This document shows, one piece after another, positions 1 to 11,801 of a stretch of 64,000 bases of DNA. The first letter of the stretch is position 1. The number at the start of each line of letters is the position of its first letter. The stretch spans positions 62,001 through 126,000 of the forward strand of contig SGPL01000005.1 in NCBI GenBank assembly GCA_004802705.1, in the 5' to 3' direction. The DNA comes from Bondarzewia mesenterica (taxonomy: Eukaryota > Basidiomycota > Agaricomycetes > Russulales > Bondarzewiaceae). The translations under genes and the position numbers were made by a program. Under the pieces are notes generated by a model. The model had not been told where the DNA came from and did no database searches. It was given only the letters and a program-made list of their open reading frames with translations.

Positions 1-931
1 TTGCGGGTGCGAGGCCCAGGCCGGTCAAGAAACAGCGCGTGGTGAGTTTTTGTTTACCTTGATCGCTCGTTTGGCGATACGTTCGAACGCGGTCCGGTGT
101 GGCGAGCAGGCGAGACGGCTGTCCTGTGTTTCCATACTGTCAGGTTTTCCATTGACCGAAGCTCACCCTGTTCTGTCGCTTCTAGGACATTCAAGGCCAG
201 GCAAGAGCCGTGCATCCGCCGATACAGCAGCCCACACCGCAAGGGGTGTAGATCTACCCACCCTCCACCCCAACTGTCCATCCCCGCCCAGCACGACCTC
301 GCGATGCCCCATTTTTCCTCTCATGCATGCACTCTCTGAACCTTGATGCTTACTGATGAATATATACGAAAACGCGGCCGTCATCGCCCGCTGCTTGACG
401 CATCGTTCTTTCCTCGGCCTTTTCGGATATCGATTTGGGATCTCTTCGTTGACCGGCCCATCGCACGATGCGCGCTCCGTGGGGGCTCTCCGGTGCTCAG
501 CGAGCGTGCGCTTGCTTAGCCCTATTCGTATGCTTCCGTGAGTCGCGCGCTTCGTGCTCTGCTTACATTGCCCGACCCCCTGCCCGTGCTCCTTCCTCCT
601 TCGAGATCTTCCCCCTGTTCTCCGTCCGTCTTCCCCTGCCCAACTGCCCACCTGCCCTCTCACGTCCCGTGTACATTAGTTTCCTTTTCGTGCGCATCCG
701 CTCTAAATCCTACCTCTCACCTGCCTGTCTATCTGTCTGTTTGTCTGTTCACATACATCCTTTCATCCGTGCATCTATACATACATCCCAACCACGCATC
801 CTTTGGTTATTACCTTTCTCGTCCAATTCAATTTCGTCAATCGTCGCGCGTGCGCGCGCTGACTTTTCTTCGCTTTCTTTGCTCCCTTGATGTGCTGCTT
901 ACGGTTAAGCCGGTTAATGTTATCTTGTACG
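1..931. other. Left-edge region without a supported gene
   Basis: No convincing coding region is seen. The first 41 bases, ending in a GTGAGT donor-like site, could be the end of an exon cut by the contig edge, with a basic reading frame (RPRPVKKQRV), but no following exon could be assigned. From about 560 to 930 the plus strand is strongly pyrimidine-rich, like a fungal promoter and 5' leader, and it includes a degenerate CTGT/CTAT tetranucleotide run at about 721-748. Confidence 0.5.
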
Positions 932-1045
932 ATGGCGACCGAACACCGCAATGGTCATCTGCAGCACACGCACCCCGAAACGTGGGCGGGCCTGCTTCAA
1001 GGTAACTCCGCAGTCATGCTTGGAAGGTCAGTTCATACAAAATGA
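932..1045 (+). CDS. Possible 37-aa small ORF or first exon
   Basis: A short frame begins MATEHRNGHL and ends in TGA after 37 codons. It directly follows a long CT-rich leader, which is what a fungal start site looks like. A possible donor (CAAG|GTAACT, near 1003) would make this the first coding exon of a longer gene, but no second exon is evident before the opposing J-domain gene. No family is recognised, and it may be a chance ORF. Confidence 0.2.
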   Translation: MATEHRNGHLQHTHPETWAGLLQGNSAVMLGRSVHTK

Positions 1046-1440
1046 GGTGCATAGGTAAGTAGTTCAAGTTAGGGTGAAGTTACTGCAGTACACGATGCAT
1101 CAAGCACCTGTCGGGCTCTATGGGGGTCTATAAAAGCTATATCGAGGAGAGGAAACAGGGGAGCCTGAGGATGGGAAGGAAGGCAGGTAAGAAGGGAATT
1201 CAGAGTTATCAGTATGCTTCGCGGCGTTCGGGTGAATGTAAATAGACAGATGGATAGATAGATAGGAGGAGAGGGAGCAGGTGACTGAAGGGTGAGAAGA
1301 CAATGTAATTGTGAAGCACCGGATACGCGGCGAGATTGGTGGACCCGATAAATAGAGAGCAGAACACGATACAACCAGGTAGAGGGGGGAAAAGCATGCA
1401 GGAGATACAACACCGACAGAGAAAGAAGAGAGGCGAGAGG
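1046..1440. other. Intergenic, low-complexity
   Basis: No gene is supported. The region holds a GATA-type tetranucleotide run (about 1246-1266) and purine-rich plus-strand sequence, and is probably the 3' UTR of the minus-strand J-domain gene. Confidence 0.5.
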
Positions 1441-2744
1441 TTATTGTAGCACTCTCTCTATCCGTTCGAGCACGACGACGAGGCCTTCAATTAGGAGCAA
1501 AACACGTCTCGGGAGCACCTGGCCCCGCGTCTTGTGCCCGTCCTCCTCTTCGGCGCCACTTACCGCATCATTGAAGTCACCAATGTCGTGCTCGTGCCTT
1601 CGACGCCGTCGCGCGCGGCTGCGGGCGCGGGCGCGTCTGTGTTGATGCACTGCGTCCTCGAGGGCGATTGGGAGACCGAGGGTTATTCGGACGAGGCGCA
1701 GTGTGAGGCGGACGCGGGGGCGGATGGAGAGGTAGGAGAGTTTGGCGAGAGATGCGTGCGTTTCAAGGAGGTGGGACAAGGTGCCGAGGAGTGTGTAGGT
1801 AAGAACGCGACAAGCTAGAGGAAGTGAAAGGTCAGAGATCGTGAAGATGAGAGGAGTAACACAAGAGAAGACGTACTGAGGGCCCGTTCGCGGATGGCTT
1901 GGAGTGTGAGAAGAACTGATTCGATCCCCTCTTCTCCCAATCGCAATGATGGGTTGATATCATTCATAGCGCCTGTGTAATTTATTTTATTACCATTGTT
2001 GATCCAGGAATCGGTGGAAAGTGGCTCACGCAGCAGAGTATGTACCATCTCCATGTCGCCATCCAGGAAGTCGTTGAAGACACCAATGACAACACTCCGT
2101 AACGTCTCTTCCGCGCGCATGCTGGAGTTCGCGCCCGTATTGGAAAATTCATGAGCGTCGGGGTGCGAGTCATACACGCGTTTCGAAGCGGGACACGATA
2201 GCACATCATATGCAACGGAGAGCTTTTGGAAGGCAAGCGTCGCCTCGGGGTTGTCTGGGAACTTGCTATATATATATTAAGGCGTGCATCAGCAACTGCA
2301 TCAATACTCGATGGGAAAGTCTAAGATGGTGGGAAATTCCACAACATGTGGGAGGCAGCAGACCGAGGAGTTGAATAGAGTCGGATGCAAAGGAAGGTGG
2401 ACGCACTCGGGGTGACAGGCTTTGCTCCGAGAAATGTACGCCCGCCTAAGCTCCATCTTATCCAGTGTTTTCGCGCGCCGCACGCCCAGAATTTCGTACA
2501 AGTCGTTTTCGGCGAGTATTTCGGCGATGGCTGCACACTGGCGCCTCTGTCTGAATGAATGCGACTGCGACTGCGAGCGCGAAGAGCAGGCCTCTGAGTC
2601 CTTCACATATGATGGGATATGTTTCTCGGTTTCATCCCATTGAATGTGTTTCGCATGTGGTGGTAGAGGTTCATCTTGCTCAACTTGTTCGTCGTCGATG
2701 GGTAAATAGAAATAATCGGATGCTGGACGATGTTCTCGGGTCAT
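1441..2744 (-). CDS. J-domain (DnaJ) protein, function unknown
   Basis: Three exons, complement(1441..1814, 1877..2265, 2407..2744), give a 366-aa protein. The J domain lies at about residues 84-145 and begins NDLYEILGVRRAKTLDKMEL. Its diagnostic HPD motif is complete only after splicing: exon 1 ends HP plus GA, and exon 2 supplies the C of the Asp codon, followed by KFPDNPEATLAFQKLSVAYD. Unspliced, the motif would read HPE. The rest is an uncharacterised alpha-helical region ending in an Arg-rich stretch and an acidic EEED segment. J proteins stimulate Hsp70 ATPase activity; no signal peptide or membrane segment is visible, so a cytosolic or nuclear co-chaperone is inferred. The start is the first ATG after a possible 5'-UTR intron ending TTTTTTTTAG. 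Confidence 0.85.
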
Positions 2745-2787
2745 CGAGAGCGACGAATTCTAAAAAAAATGAGAGCTATACCTGAGG

Positions 2788-3109
2788 CTAGCACGTATCT
2801 AAACATGTTATGAGAGGAAATGAGAGACGGAGGGTAAAACCATAAGCAAAGGGCAAGTCGAGGTCGTGAACATCATTCTCCACGAATCCATGTGATTCTG
2901 TACTGTATCTCCAGACCACGTGATAATTATGGCCAAGCATTCGGGCGAGCTTGACTCGAATGAGAACATTATCATCAACCTAAATGAGAATTTGATGTTG
3001 TAGAATGAGTTGAGTGGAATTGCGGAGTTCTGTTGCATGAATTCTTGACAAAAGGATGTTGGCTAGGACCAATTCGACTTCTATTGAAGCCAACTTTAGA
3101 CTTGGCCAT
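2788..3109 (-). CDS. Possible 83-aa hypothetical protein, two exons
   Basis: Exon 1 is 3050-3109 (MAKSKVGFNRSRIGPSQHPF). A 70-nt intron at 2980-3049 has a GTCAAG donor, a CTCAAC branch-like element and a TTTAG acceptor. Exon 2 is 2788-2979, runs VDDNVLIRVKLARMLGHNYH onward and ends at TAG. Splicing keeps the frame and gives a composition that looks like real protein, unlike the unspliced frames. No family is recognised. It lies immediately upstream of the J-domain gene on the same strand, so it could instead be an alternative 5' part of that locus, although the frames do not join simply. Confidence 0.35.
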
Positions 3110-3683
3110 GGCGAACGAACCGACAACGTGGCGTAACTGTCAACGTGCTGCCGCTAAGTAGTTACTTTGCTTGGCCTGCCGGGATTGAAAATTCTATGTA
3201 CGCACGCTCAGAACAACGACAACTAGTAAATCGAGCTAATTTAATTAGATACTGATGCTATATTTCGCTTTATTTCGCTTCTCTTTCGAATTATGATGAA
3301 GAAATTATTGGTGCATGGAGGAATCACATCGCAATTGAATGCCATTCAGGTGATTCTTCATATCATTTCTTTCTCACACCTCCAGCAGAAGAGAATACAC
3401 TCACTTTCTGGATTGGCGGCATCGTCTACACTCGCTATAGGGTTCTCAACATCCTGCAAAGTCAGCAGTCCTCAAACTCGACTTTAACAATGAAAAGGCT
3501 TCTCTATTGATTGGGAATACAAGAATTACACACACATCACAGTAAACCGCGCGTTTTTTAACAGCATGGACGCTAGGAGCATTTCAATGCGATCGAAAAA
3601 ACTTGCCGTGGTAAACAAGAAGGTAGAACAGACCACCTGATCTTACTACATTACAGCCACAAGGGATTGTGTATACTCGCACA
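3110..3683. other. Intergenic, no gene seen
   Basis: AT-rich spacer between Saf4 and the small minus-strand gene. No supported coding region, RNA gene or repeat is seen. Confidence 0.5.
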
Positions 3684-4956
3684 TCAGTCCTTCCTCAGCG
3701 AAATTCCGGTCGCCGTGATGTTTGGGGGCTTCTTTCGCGACGCGGGCGAAGGAGAGAGGATGCTTAACTGATGCACCGTATTCGATAGTATACGTGCTCG
3801 AAGGGAGGATAGAGCATCAGAAGACGATGAGCCTGAGGACGATGACGACCTGCCCTTCGACCCCGACACCGATCCTCGTATAGAAGCCGACGACGCCCAA
3901 GAATTCGAAGCGATGAGCGGCCTGTCCAAATCCAACTTACGCCTTTTGTTCCCTGCATCCCCAACCCGTTCACTTCTAGCTTTTGCCCATGCATCCTTCG
4001 CTTCCTGTACTGACTCGTCGTCGTCGCGAATCAGTTTAAGCTCCGATGGCAATGCGTAACGCTCCTTGATCTCCTTGTCAATTTCTTCTTTTTGTTTTTC
4101 CACCTTCTTCTCTTCGCGGAAACGCTTACGCACACGCAGGGAGGTGGGTATAGGGATCGGAATTGTAATGGTCGGATGCGTCTTGGAGCTGCTCGAGACG
4201 GGGAGCTTGAACCTTGGTCACATAGTTTTGGGAATCGGTAGTCTTTTCGAGCGCTGCTAGGGGGTCAGAAGGACCATCCTTTCCCTCCGTGTCTGAGCAG
4301 TCCGTCATACATGAGATCAGGCATGAATGAGAAAAAGTAAGGAAGCATACCATGCACGGCGTATCCACCGTTCTCCTCTGGATCCCAGTCTTCGTCCTTC
4401 TGTCGAGCTCCTGAAACAACAACGTAACGGGTGTTCTGGGAGTATGCCGTTCAGAATAGATGGAAAGGATAGAGAAATGGAGAGGTGCGTGCCTTCGGGT
4501 CCGTCTGGATTTCAAACCACCCACTGCAGAGATGGCACTTGCATCGGAAGGAGAATATTGGCGTAGAATAATAGTTTCCGATCTTCTTCTTCTCCGCATT
4601 ATAACGCACGCCCATACCGATGTGGGCATTGCAGGTGCCGCTAATTACGGAACATATGAGAGAGCATAGAGAGAGGATTGGAGCGGGGGACGTACCACCA
4701 GATATTAAAGGGAAGCTCAAAGCGAGTAATGAGAACGCCTTGGTCTAACTTCGAGCTCTGTCTCCCAAGGCGTGTTTACCTAGCCGCGGACGTGAGTGCA
4801 ACCGCCAATGTTTGGGCAATTAATCTGGCATACCTCGGTAAGCATTGAGACTCTTGTGCTTCTCCCCATCGTAATCCGGAGGATAGTATTTATTAAATCC
4901 TAAACAACTGTCGGAATGTATGCAGAACAAAAGTATATGAAGGACCAACCTTGCAT
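3684..4956 (-). CDS. saf4: Splicing factor Saf4/CCDC130 (CWC16 family, DUF572)
   Basis: The spliced product begins MQGFNKYYPPDYDGEKHKSL. It continues with a zinc-binding core containing two CxxC pairs (IWCGTCNAHIGMG and FRCKCHLCSGWFEIQTD) and the family signature GVRYNAEKKKIGNYYSTP. The C-terminal half is a charged coiled coil (RKRFREEKKVEKQKEEIDKE) and a Ser-rich tail. CWC16 proteins are spliceosome components near the catalytic centre; this version matches the CCDC130/Saf4 branch more than Yju2/CCDC94. One intron (after EIQTDPK, near 4491) appears to use a GC donor (AAG|GCACGC). Two one-base breaks are needed to read it through: a missing base near 4749-4752 (before KLDQGVLITRFELPFNIW) and an extra base near 4134-4148. 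It is divergent from RPS20 across about 280 bp. Confidence 0.9.
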
Positions 4957-5236
4957 GGCGAGGCGGAGAAGATGAGGATCGAAGTGAGAGGATTGATTTA
5001 TCACAAGACTCTGACAAAGCTGTTAATGTAATCACTTCGGTATCTTCCGAGACATTTCGGCAATTACCGAAAACCTTGCTGGTCTCTCCCTCGACAAACT
5101 CTAATTTTCAGCAGCTTTCATCAAGGCTACACAGTACGACCCTCAAGGTGCGTATCTCATGTCTCGTTGATTTTCTCTCCTTTCATTCAATTAACGATGT
5201 TTACTTCACCATGCTACAGTCACCTCTGTCTCCAGG

Positions 5237-5799
5237 ATGAGTTACGTCGCTAAGGGTGAAAAAGAGTACGACGCGACCGGTGCCCCCGTGCCCGCCGCCA
5301 AATTGCACAAAATCCGCATCACGCTGACCAGCAGCAACGTGCGCAACTTGGAGAAGTGTGCGTATTTTAATTCGTACGACTGATACTGAATCTGAATGAT
5401 GTTGGTTCTGTTAGTCTCCAACGACCTGATCAACCGGGCCAAGGACAAGCAGCTCCGTGTCAAGGGCCCCGTTCGTCTCCCGACCAAGGTTCTCAAGATC
5501 ACTACTCGTAAGACTGTGAGTTTTATTCTCTGTCTTACCCATAACGAATGCCAGCGACTAATCTTTAATCTGGAACGCTAGCCTTGCGGTGAGGGTTCGA
5601 AGACGTGGGATCGCTACGAGCTCAAGATCCACAAGCGCTTGATTGACTTGCACTCTTCCAGCGAGATCGTCAAGCAGATCGTATGTCCTTCCCCTATCAC
5701 TGTGCCCTATCACTTGAGATATTCACTACACCTCTTGAAATGCAGACTAGCATCAGCTTGGAGCCCGGTGTCGAGGTTGAGGTCACAATCTCTGCTTAG
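5237..5799 (+). CDS. RPS20: 40S ribosomal protein uS10 (RPS20)
   Basis: Four exons, join(5237..5357, 5415..5515, 5582..5680, 5746..5799), encode a 124-aa protein. It starts [20 protein letters not shown] and carries the uS10 hallmarks [39 protein letters not shown] and [20 protein letters not shown], ending VEVTISA. uS10 is part of the small-subunit head. Length and splice phases agree with fungal RPS20, and no frame break is seen. The divergent spacer before it would hold both this promoter and that of Saf4. Confidence 0.97.
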
Positions 5800-6345
5800 A
5801 CACCATCATGTCCACGAATTGTTGTATCATGACTTCTATAATTTGATGCGCTAGGAAAGTATCTTGCACGTCCGCCCTGCCCATGATTGCATGAGAAAAG
5901 CCTTGGCAAACGGAGATTCTGATTGCCCGTCTTTCGAGGTGCTGTGTCTATTCACCTACCAGTTGTGTGTGGACGAATGCTCAATCCGTCGTCTTCCACA
6001 CCCATGTATTTCGCGGTTTTCCGTCTGGATACTCATTCTGGAAGCGCTGAATTCGGAACTCATGACCGGGCCAAATCCTGTGTAATGTTTAAATATTAAA
6101 ACAAACCGGAACGACCGATGTATTCGTGCATCTTTCCCAGACGTATTCCGAGTCAGTTTAGCTCTATGTTATACACGTGCGTCGTGTTCTACATCCTCGG
6201 AATGTCCATCGGGTATAATAAAGCATGGCGTACAATGTGTATGATTAGTTTGAAATATACTGCTCTTCTTCTCTAGCCCTCTAGTCCGGGCATCGCATCA
6301 CCGAGAAAACCAAAGTCCACGTGAGAAATAATAAAGTAGAGAGGA
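5800..6345. other. Convergent 3' intergenic region
   Basis: Lies between the stop codons of RPS20 (+) and the 5-phosphatase (-). It contains AT-rich stretches consistent with two 3' UTRs (AATAAA-like sequences near 6100 and 6220). No gene is seen. Confidence 0.5.
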
Positions 6346-9300
6346 TCAGATGTAAATCGCGTAGCTCCCGATGACTGGTCTATGGTCGCTGCGGCCCTCG
6401 AGCCTCCTCATGCCCCTGTCGTCGAGCGTTTGATAGCTCAGACACACGACTTCGCCGCGCTCGGCCGAGGCGCTGGCAGGCCGGACGTGTGTCCGTGCGC
6501 NGTCTCGATGGATGAGGACAAGTCCTGCGTCGGCTGCGTCGGCGAATCGGGCGNGTCGCGGGAGAGGAAGGGCAGGAACCGCCAGCGATGGGACGTGGAG
6601 GCGACATACGCTGGGTCCTTGGGCGGTGTTGGCGGGAGGACTTCGGGTGGGGTGTGTGGTGGAGAGAATAGCGGTACGGGCGCGGACCGAAGGGGAGAGG
6701 AAGAAGGTTCTGGAAGTGTTGAAGAACGGCTGGGGAGCGATGGCATGGTGCTTCGACGGGGTGGTGTTGATAATGTTGGTGGTGTTGATGATGTTAGTGT
6801 GTTGGACCTGGGATGCAAGGTAATAGTGGTACGGGGTTGGTGTGCGGGCATAGCAGACTGTATGCGGCACAGTGCGGTCACTGGCGGTCCCAAAGGGATC
6901 TCAACTGATTTGGATCGTTCGCGTGCGGAGCCTGGGTTGTAGGTGGCCGAAGAGTTGGATGTCGCCGAGGACGAAAGATCGACGACACTCGAAGGTTCGC
7001 TTGGACTTGTTGGCGGGAATATCGGATTGTTCCCCTGCACTTGTAGCGAGGGCGATGGAGTTAATTCAGTGGAGCGCAAAGAAGACGCTATGGATCCTCT
7101 GCGGCTGCGTGCTGAGAATGTACGCCAAGCATTGACAAAGAGCTGCCCGACCAAAGTTCGGGCCGGTGTCGAGGGACTCTCCTCATCCCCGTCCTTCATT
7201 GTAGACTTCCAGATAATCCGGTCGCACCTACCGTTGCGAGATAGAGGGTCAGAGTCGCATCAAAAGTCAAAGTGACAGTCAGCGCGCACCAGCTCGGGAC
7301 TCGCTGCTTGCTGGACGAATCATAGACACCTTTATCCCCACCCTCATCATTTTCATCCCCCAGCCCCGATTTTGTCGAACTTGCTCTCTGTCTCAAGGGT
7401 GGCGAATTCAGCAACGCATCATGCTCTCCCGCACTCCGACTCGTCGGCATCCCACCGAAATCCCTTCCAGCCATCGGCGTCGTCGGCATTGATGCCGGAT
7501 GGCTCTCAGCTTGCATGATCGACTGTGCCCTGATCTTCCGCTTGCCGGGCCTTCTCGTTGGAGACTGCTGGAGGCCCGCGGACACGAGCTCGTTCCATTT
7601 AAGCTTGGCTTTGTGCGCAGCGGTCGTCGAAAGACGTTTAACAAGGCGCTTCGCTCCGCTTTTGCTGCGATTCAGTTGCTGCGCGCGCGCTTCAGCAATC
7701 TTGAGGGGAGAGTCGTCGTACTCCTCGTCGTCCTCGTCGTCGTCTTCATCCTGCTCGTCGCAGTCTTTCTTGAGTATGAGGTCCTGGAGGATGTCATGCT
7801 CTCCTCCTCGCCATTGTCGTGCTCCTCATCCCCGTCTGAGCTCAATCTGCTCTCCGGCCATGATTTCTCAGCGGCCGCCGCTTCTGAAGTCCCGGGAATT
7901 GCGTCCTTCTCCCGCTTAGAACCCGATTTGCGCTTGTGCTTGAGCGTCCGCAAGACGTCATATTTGAACGTGGGAGGGAAGTTGATGGGCGCTTCGTGAA
8001 AACCGATAAAAGCTTGACCGTTGCGCATGATGTTATAGAGTTGGTCAAAGGCAAGCGCTTCTGCGTATTCTGCATAACAGGATGTGATTGAGCAATCAAG
8101 AAACAGACGAAGACCAATGATAAACCGACTCTGCTTCGAAATCAGCCAGTCAGCGTGAAGGCGGGAGATGTCGAGGCGGAAATTTAGGTCCCCACACAGG
8201 AACGTGAAATCAAACTTGTCCGTGAGATCTAGGAACGAAACGTGTGGGCTAGGTCAGTCTTGGTCGGTGAGGAGGGAGAAAATCCATGCCCTCTGCCATC
8301 ATGCGTGGATCATCGGGTTTCAAGAACGCATCCACAGCAAGCTCAGTCTGCACAAAGCGATGTGTTAATCCTGAATTAGTTACTGAAGTTCAAGCAAATT
8401 CCCACCTTGATCTTGGACAGATTAGCCATTCGATGCAAAAGTTTGCCCTCATGCGCTGCGTAAACAAAATTTGGGTACAAAGTTGAGGGATACAAACTTC
8501 AAACTCACCGGCAAGGTGTGCATTGAGAAATAGAATGGTAGTCCCGGCAACGTCAAGACTGATGCCGACACCTCCCTTATTCCCTACCCTCCCACCAATC
8601 AGCCCTGCGGTGACGGCTGCATGGGATGTCCCTGTGCACTCTCAACGGTCAATACAGCGGCTCAATCTGGACCGCAAAACAATCGAAAGCGCACCCTTGA
8701 CGAGATGCTTCGCATCCCGATGGACAAAGACCGCCAAGTACAGACCCATCATCCTCTCCTTAAGGAGCATCTCATACGGTCCCTTTTTCGTCTCCCCGAC
8801 CGCCTCGTGACCGCCTGTTCGCGGGGACACCACGGTAGTATGGCGGCGTTTGATATCCCCAGTCGAGAAAGCCCGCCCGACATCGTTTCCCGGGTCAATG
8901 TGCGTGCGAGGGAGCAAGCTGAGAGATGAGACGCCATGACAGAACCAGTCTTCGAGGATGGATGTCCAGCCCGATGCCGTGCCGTGTGCGTGTTGCTCCT
9001 CTTGTTCGTGCTTGAGAAGGCGATGCTGGAGCTCTTTGAGATTATCCTTGAACACCTGATTCTCGTCTTTCTCTCTCTCTCGGTCTCGGTCCCTGTCCTT
9101 CTCTTTATCTTTATCTCTTTCTTTTTCCTTTTCTTTGTCCTTGAGCTTGAACCCGGCACCGAGGGCCATGGGTAGACCTGCGAGACGGAATCAGAGTGAG
9201 TTCTCAATAGGCGGGCCTACGAATGAAGAGGAATTACGCGAGATGCCCGGGCATTCCTGGCCCGCACTGTGAGACAACGTCATACCATCGTTCAGTCTAT

Positions 9301-9874
9301 AACTACACGGAGCATACAGTCAATGAGTACTCACACGACGACCAGATGATATGGATGGTCCGGCTCAAGCGGCAGATAAGGGAAAGCCGAGGGCTCGTTG
9401 AGCGGGATGTAAGGGGTGTAGGCAGGGACTTCTCCCAACAGCTCACGGAGATCGCCCTGTAAGTGAACGCGGTCCGTTAGTGCGAAACGTCAGACGAGAT
9501 GGGTGGATGATTGTTACTTTGGGCAGCGACTCGTGCATGTTCCATGTGATGACGCGCACCTTTAGTGACTTTGGTGGAGGCGGGATGATCGGCCTGCTCG
9601 GTTCTGCGCCTGCATTCTGCGAGCGAGGCGGGAGCGGCGAGGATTGGGAGGGCGATGCGGGGAAGAGGGCTTGCAGACGCGTAAATACATTTTGATGGCC
9701 TGTGCATGCGTGGAACATGCGTATCGCAGGAGCAGGAAAGGGAAGTTAATAAGTGTTTGCGCGGTATGGGAGGAAAGGACAGCGAAATTGATATGATGTT
9801 GGCGGACCTTGGCGTGGAGAACGAAAGGGGTCATTGATCAGTGGTGAAGAGGGCACCTCTTTAACGGGATTCAT
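6346..9874 (-). CDS. Inositol-polyphosphate 5-phosphatase (IPPc)
   Basis: This multi-exon gene carries the full set of IPPc motifs in order: VRVITWNMHESLPKGDL (about 9500-9600), AGQECPGI (about 9250), HRDAKHLVKG then GGRVGNKGGVGISLD and FLNAHLAAHEG (about 8490-8740), FLCGDLNFRLDISRLHADW (about 8130-8220), INFPPTFKYD (about 7970), VPSWCDRIIWKS (W split by an intron at about 7236-7296), and SDHRPVIGSYAIYI at the C-terminus. It would remove the 5-phosphate from phosphoinositides or inositol phosphates, in the cytosol or at membranes. A highly charged K/E/D/R repeat (about 9075-9150) precedes the core, and about 250 low-complexity residues separate the last two motifs. There is no Sac1 domain. 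The frame breaks at N bases (6501, 6554) and near 7800. The start chosen is MNPVKEVPSSP at 9874; an upstream exon cannot be excluded. Confidence 0.9.
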
Positions 9875-10530
9875 GTTGAACGCTGAGAGGTGAGAAGGAA
9901 GGTGAGTGGGAGGCAGGAGCGTGGTGCTCTATAAGGCCTAGCACTGAGAACAATCGCACACAGTGAAAACATGAGTACGTCGATGACTCGATGTTGGATA
10001 GACTTTGTCGAGGCCGTACATACCCGGACCTGTTTATGTCCTCCGATGTCGAAAGGTGGTGTGCATTCAAGTGGAGGATGAAGGGCAAGCGCCCGAACGG
10101 TACATGCGCAAGTAATGCAGTCCATTAGTTACTCTAGTGAAAAACGCGGTAGTACCTATAGGCTATTACAGTCGCGGATCGCTTGACTATACAAAACTTG
10201 ACGGACGCTCATCTCAGACTCATAAAAATCATTTTGACAACTCGCCATCTTATTTCTTAGCATAAGAAACGATCCACAGCCTGATAGAAATCTATGCCGT
10301 GATCTTGGAGCTCCGAGCAAGTATCCATAGACGGTCCCGGGAATAGCTATTATGCGCTTAACTCTGTACAAGAATGTCGATTGTCCATTATTTATACATC
10401 AGCAATTCCAACGCAGAAGAAACGTAAATCGAAGAAAAAGAAAACAAAAGGGATGTTTGTTAACGATCACGCCAGTGTCAAAAACGCACAAGCGGGAACA
10501 AAAAGGCAATGCGGCCGGTAACTTCAAGTC
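9875..10530. other. Intergenic; possible non-coding upstream exon
   Basis: A minus-strand frame beginning MDCITCACTVRALALHPP (about 10019-10125) ends at a GTATGT donor, but joining it to the 5-phosphatase exon meets an immediate stop. It is therefore more likely 5' UTR or chance. The rest (about 10130-10530) is the tail-to-head spacer before the SH3 gene on the same strand; nothing else is seen. Confidence 0.35.
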
Positions 10531-11501
10531 CTAGAATATAGCATTGATGATGCCACTTCCGACGGCAGAACCTGATAGTGCAAAGATCAGATCCCCAGTG
10601 GATCAAAGATATATACGAAAGCACGTACCGGCACCAAAACCAACACCTCCGGCGGCTGATGTCGCGAGCTACGCAAATTGAGAACGTTAGACGGACGTCG
10701 TGGCTTGTAGAACGTCACATCAACATGACTTACCAGTCTGACCCAGCCCGCCGAACCTGCTCGGCTTCTGCTGGGGCGGTGCCTCCTGCTGGACGACCTG
10801 CACCGGGGCAGGCTGCATTGGCGGGCCCATATAGGGGTTGTAGCCCTGCGGGGGCGCAGGCGGCATGTATTGAGCGGGAGGAGCAAGCTGGTAGTTGGAG
10901 GGTGGAGGAGATTGATACGATGGACCGTACGGCACAGGAGATTTGCGGATATCGGGAGGATAGGAGGGCGGGGAGAACGAGGAGGAATCCATCTTCTCGA
11001 CGTAATTCGATGGGAACAGTCCTTGCTTTCCATTGATTTTCCCGGTCCACCAATCTGCATTGGTCTCGGCGACGACTTCGATGACATCGCCTGCGCGAAA
11101 CGAGAGATCGTTTTGCTCCTACAGTATAGTATTTGTTGGCGACCAACGCAAGACCATTTGAGAGATGAGAAACTGACCTGGCCGTTCTCGTTGTAGCCCC
11201 AGATGGCCTTGGCGCGGGAGAGTTGCACAGGTGGGGGTGGAACATTGCGTCTGACGGGTGGGCCCAACTCTGTCGAAGCTGGGGGCGGTGGAGAGACCGG
11301 AGCTGAGATGGTGGGTTCAGGAATCATAAGGCGGCTGGTCTGTTCAGATAGGGCGAGGATCGAGGCAGTGGACGCAGAGGGAAGTTTAGCCAGGATCTCC
11401 CGTCCCGCCTCGCGCGAGATCTCGTCCTGCGAGACGAGGAACTCGACGTTCTGGCGAGTCTGAGAGACGATGTGAGAGACCAAGGCCTGAGTGTCTGGCA
11501 T
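10531..11501 (-). CDS. SH3-domain protein, LSB1/PIN3-like
   Basis: Starts MPDTQALVSHIVSQTRQNVE. The N-terminal helical segment resembles the start of yeast Lsb1/Pin3. A Pro-rich stretch (VRRNVPPPPVQLS) is followed by one SH3 domain: RAKAIWGYNENGQ, then after a 70-nt intron EQNDLSFRAGDVIEVVAE, TNADWWTGKINGKQGLFPSN and YVEKM. The ALYDY-like, WW and P-S-N-Y positions of SH3 ligand binding are present. The C-terminal half is P/Q/Y-rich, then Gly-rich (TAAGGVGFGAG), ending SAVGSGIINAIF. Lsb1/Pin3 proteins bind Las17/WASP in actin and endocytosis, so a similar adaptor role is inferred. It is divergent from the CWH43-like gene across 300 bp. Confidence 0.88.
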
Positions 11502-11801
11502 GCTGTTGAAGTGATGGACGAAGAAAGGGTTGTGGGTGGTGCTGGCAGTGGCTGGCAAGTCAGCAGCCGAGACGCTCGACGGACTTGACGATGCCGAGCA
11601 CCTGTAATTGACCACAGCCTCGGACTACAAAGCCCGGCTTAACCGCCTGCCTCACCCGCGTCTCTCCGCTTCGCCTTTCCTTTTCCTTTCTGTGCTGTTA
11701 ATCGTGTTCGAACGCTCTCTGTAAAACTGTCTGTACACGCATTGCGTACGCTGCTGCGCTAACTGTTGTAGAACACCGTCGTGCCGGCCGCCGACCTGAA
11801 G

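Noticed and set aside
2401..2744. J domain with a non-canonical HPE motif
   Set aside because: An intron splits the Asp codon; after splicing the motif is the normal HPD.
7499..7999. Plus-strand ORF with hydrophobic VLLVVLVVVFILL stretch, like a membrane protein
   Set aside because: The antisense of an acidic Asp/Glu run in the 5-phosphatase; not a membrane gene.
10578..11036. Plus-strand ORF opposite the SH3 gene
   Set aside because: An antisense shadow of the Pro/Gln-rich SH3 protein coding sequence.
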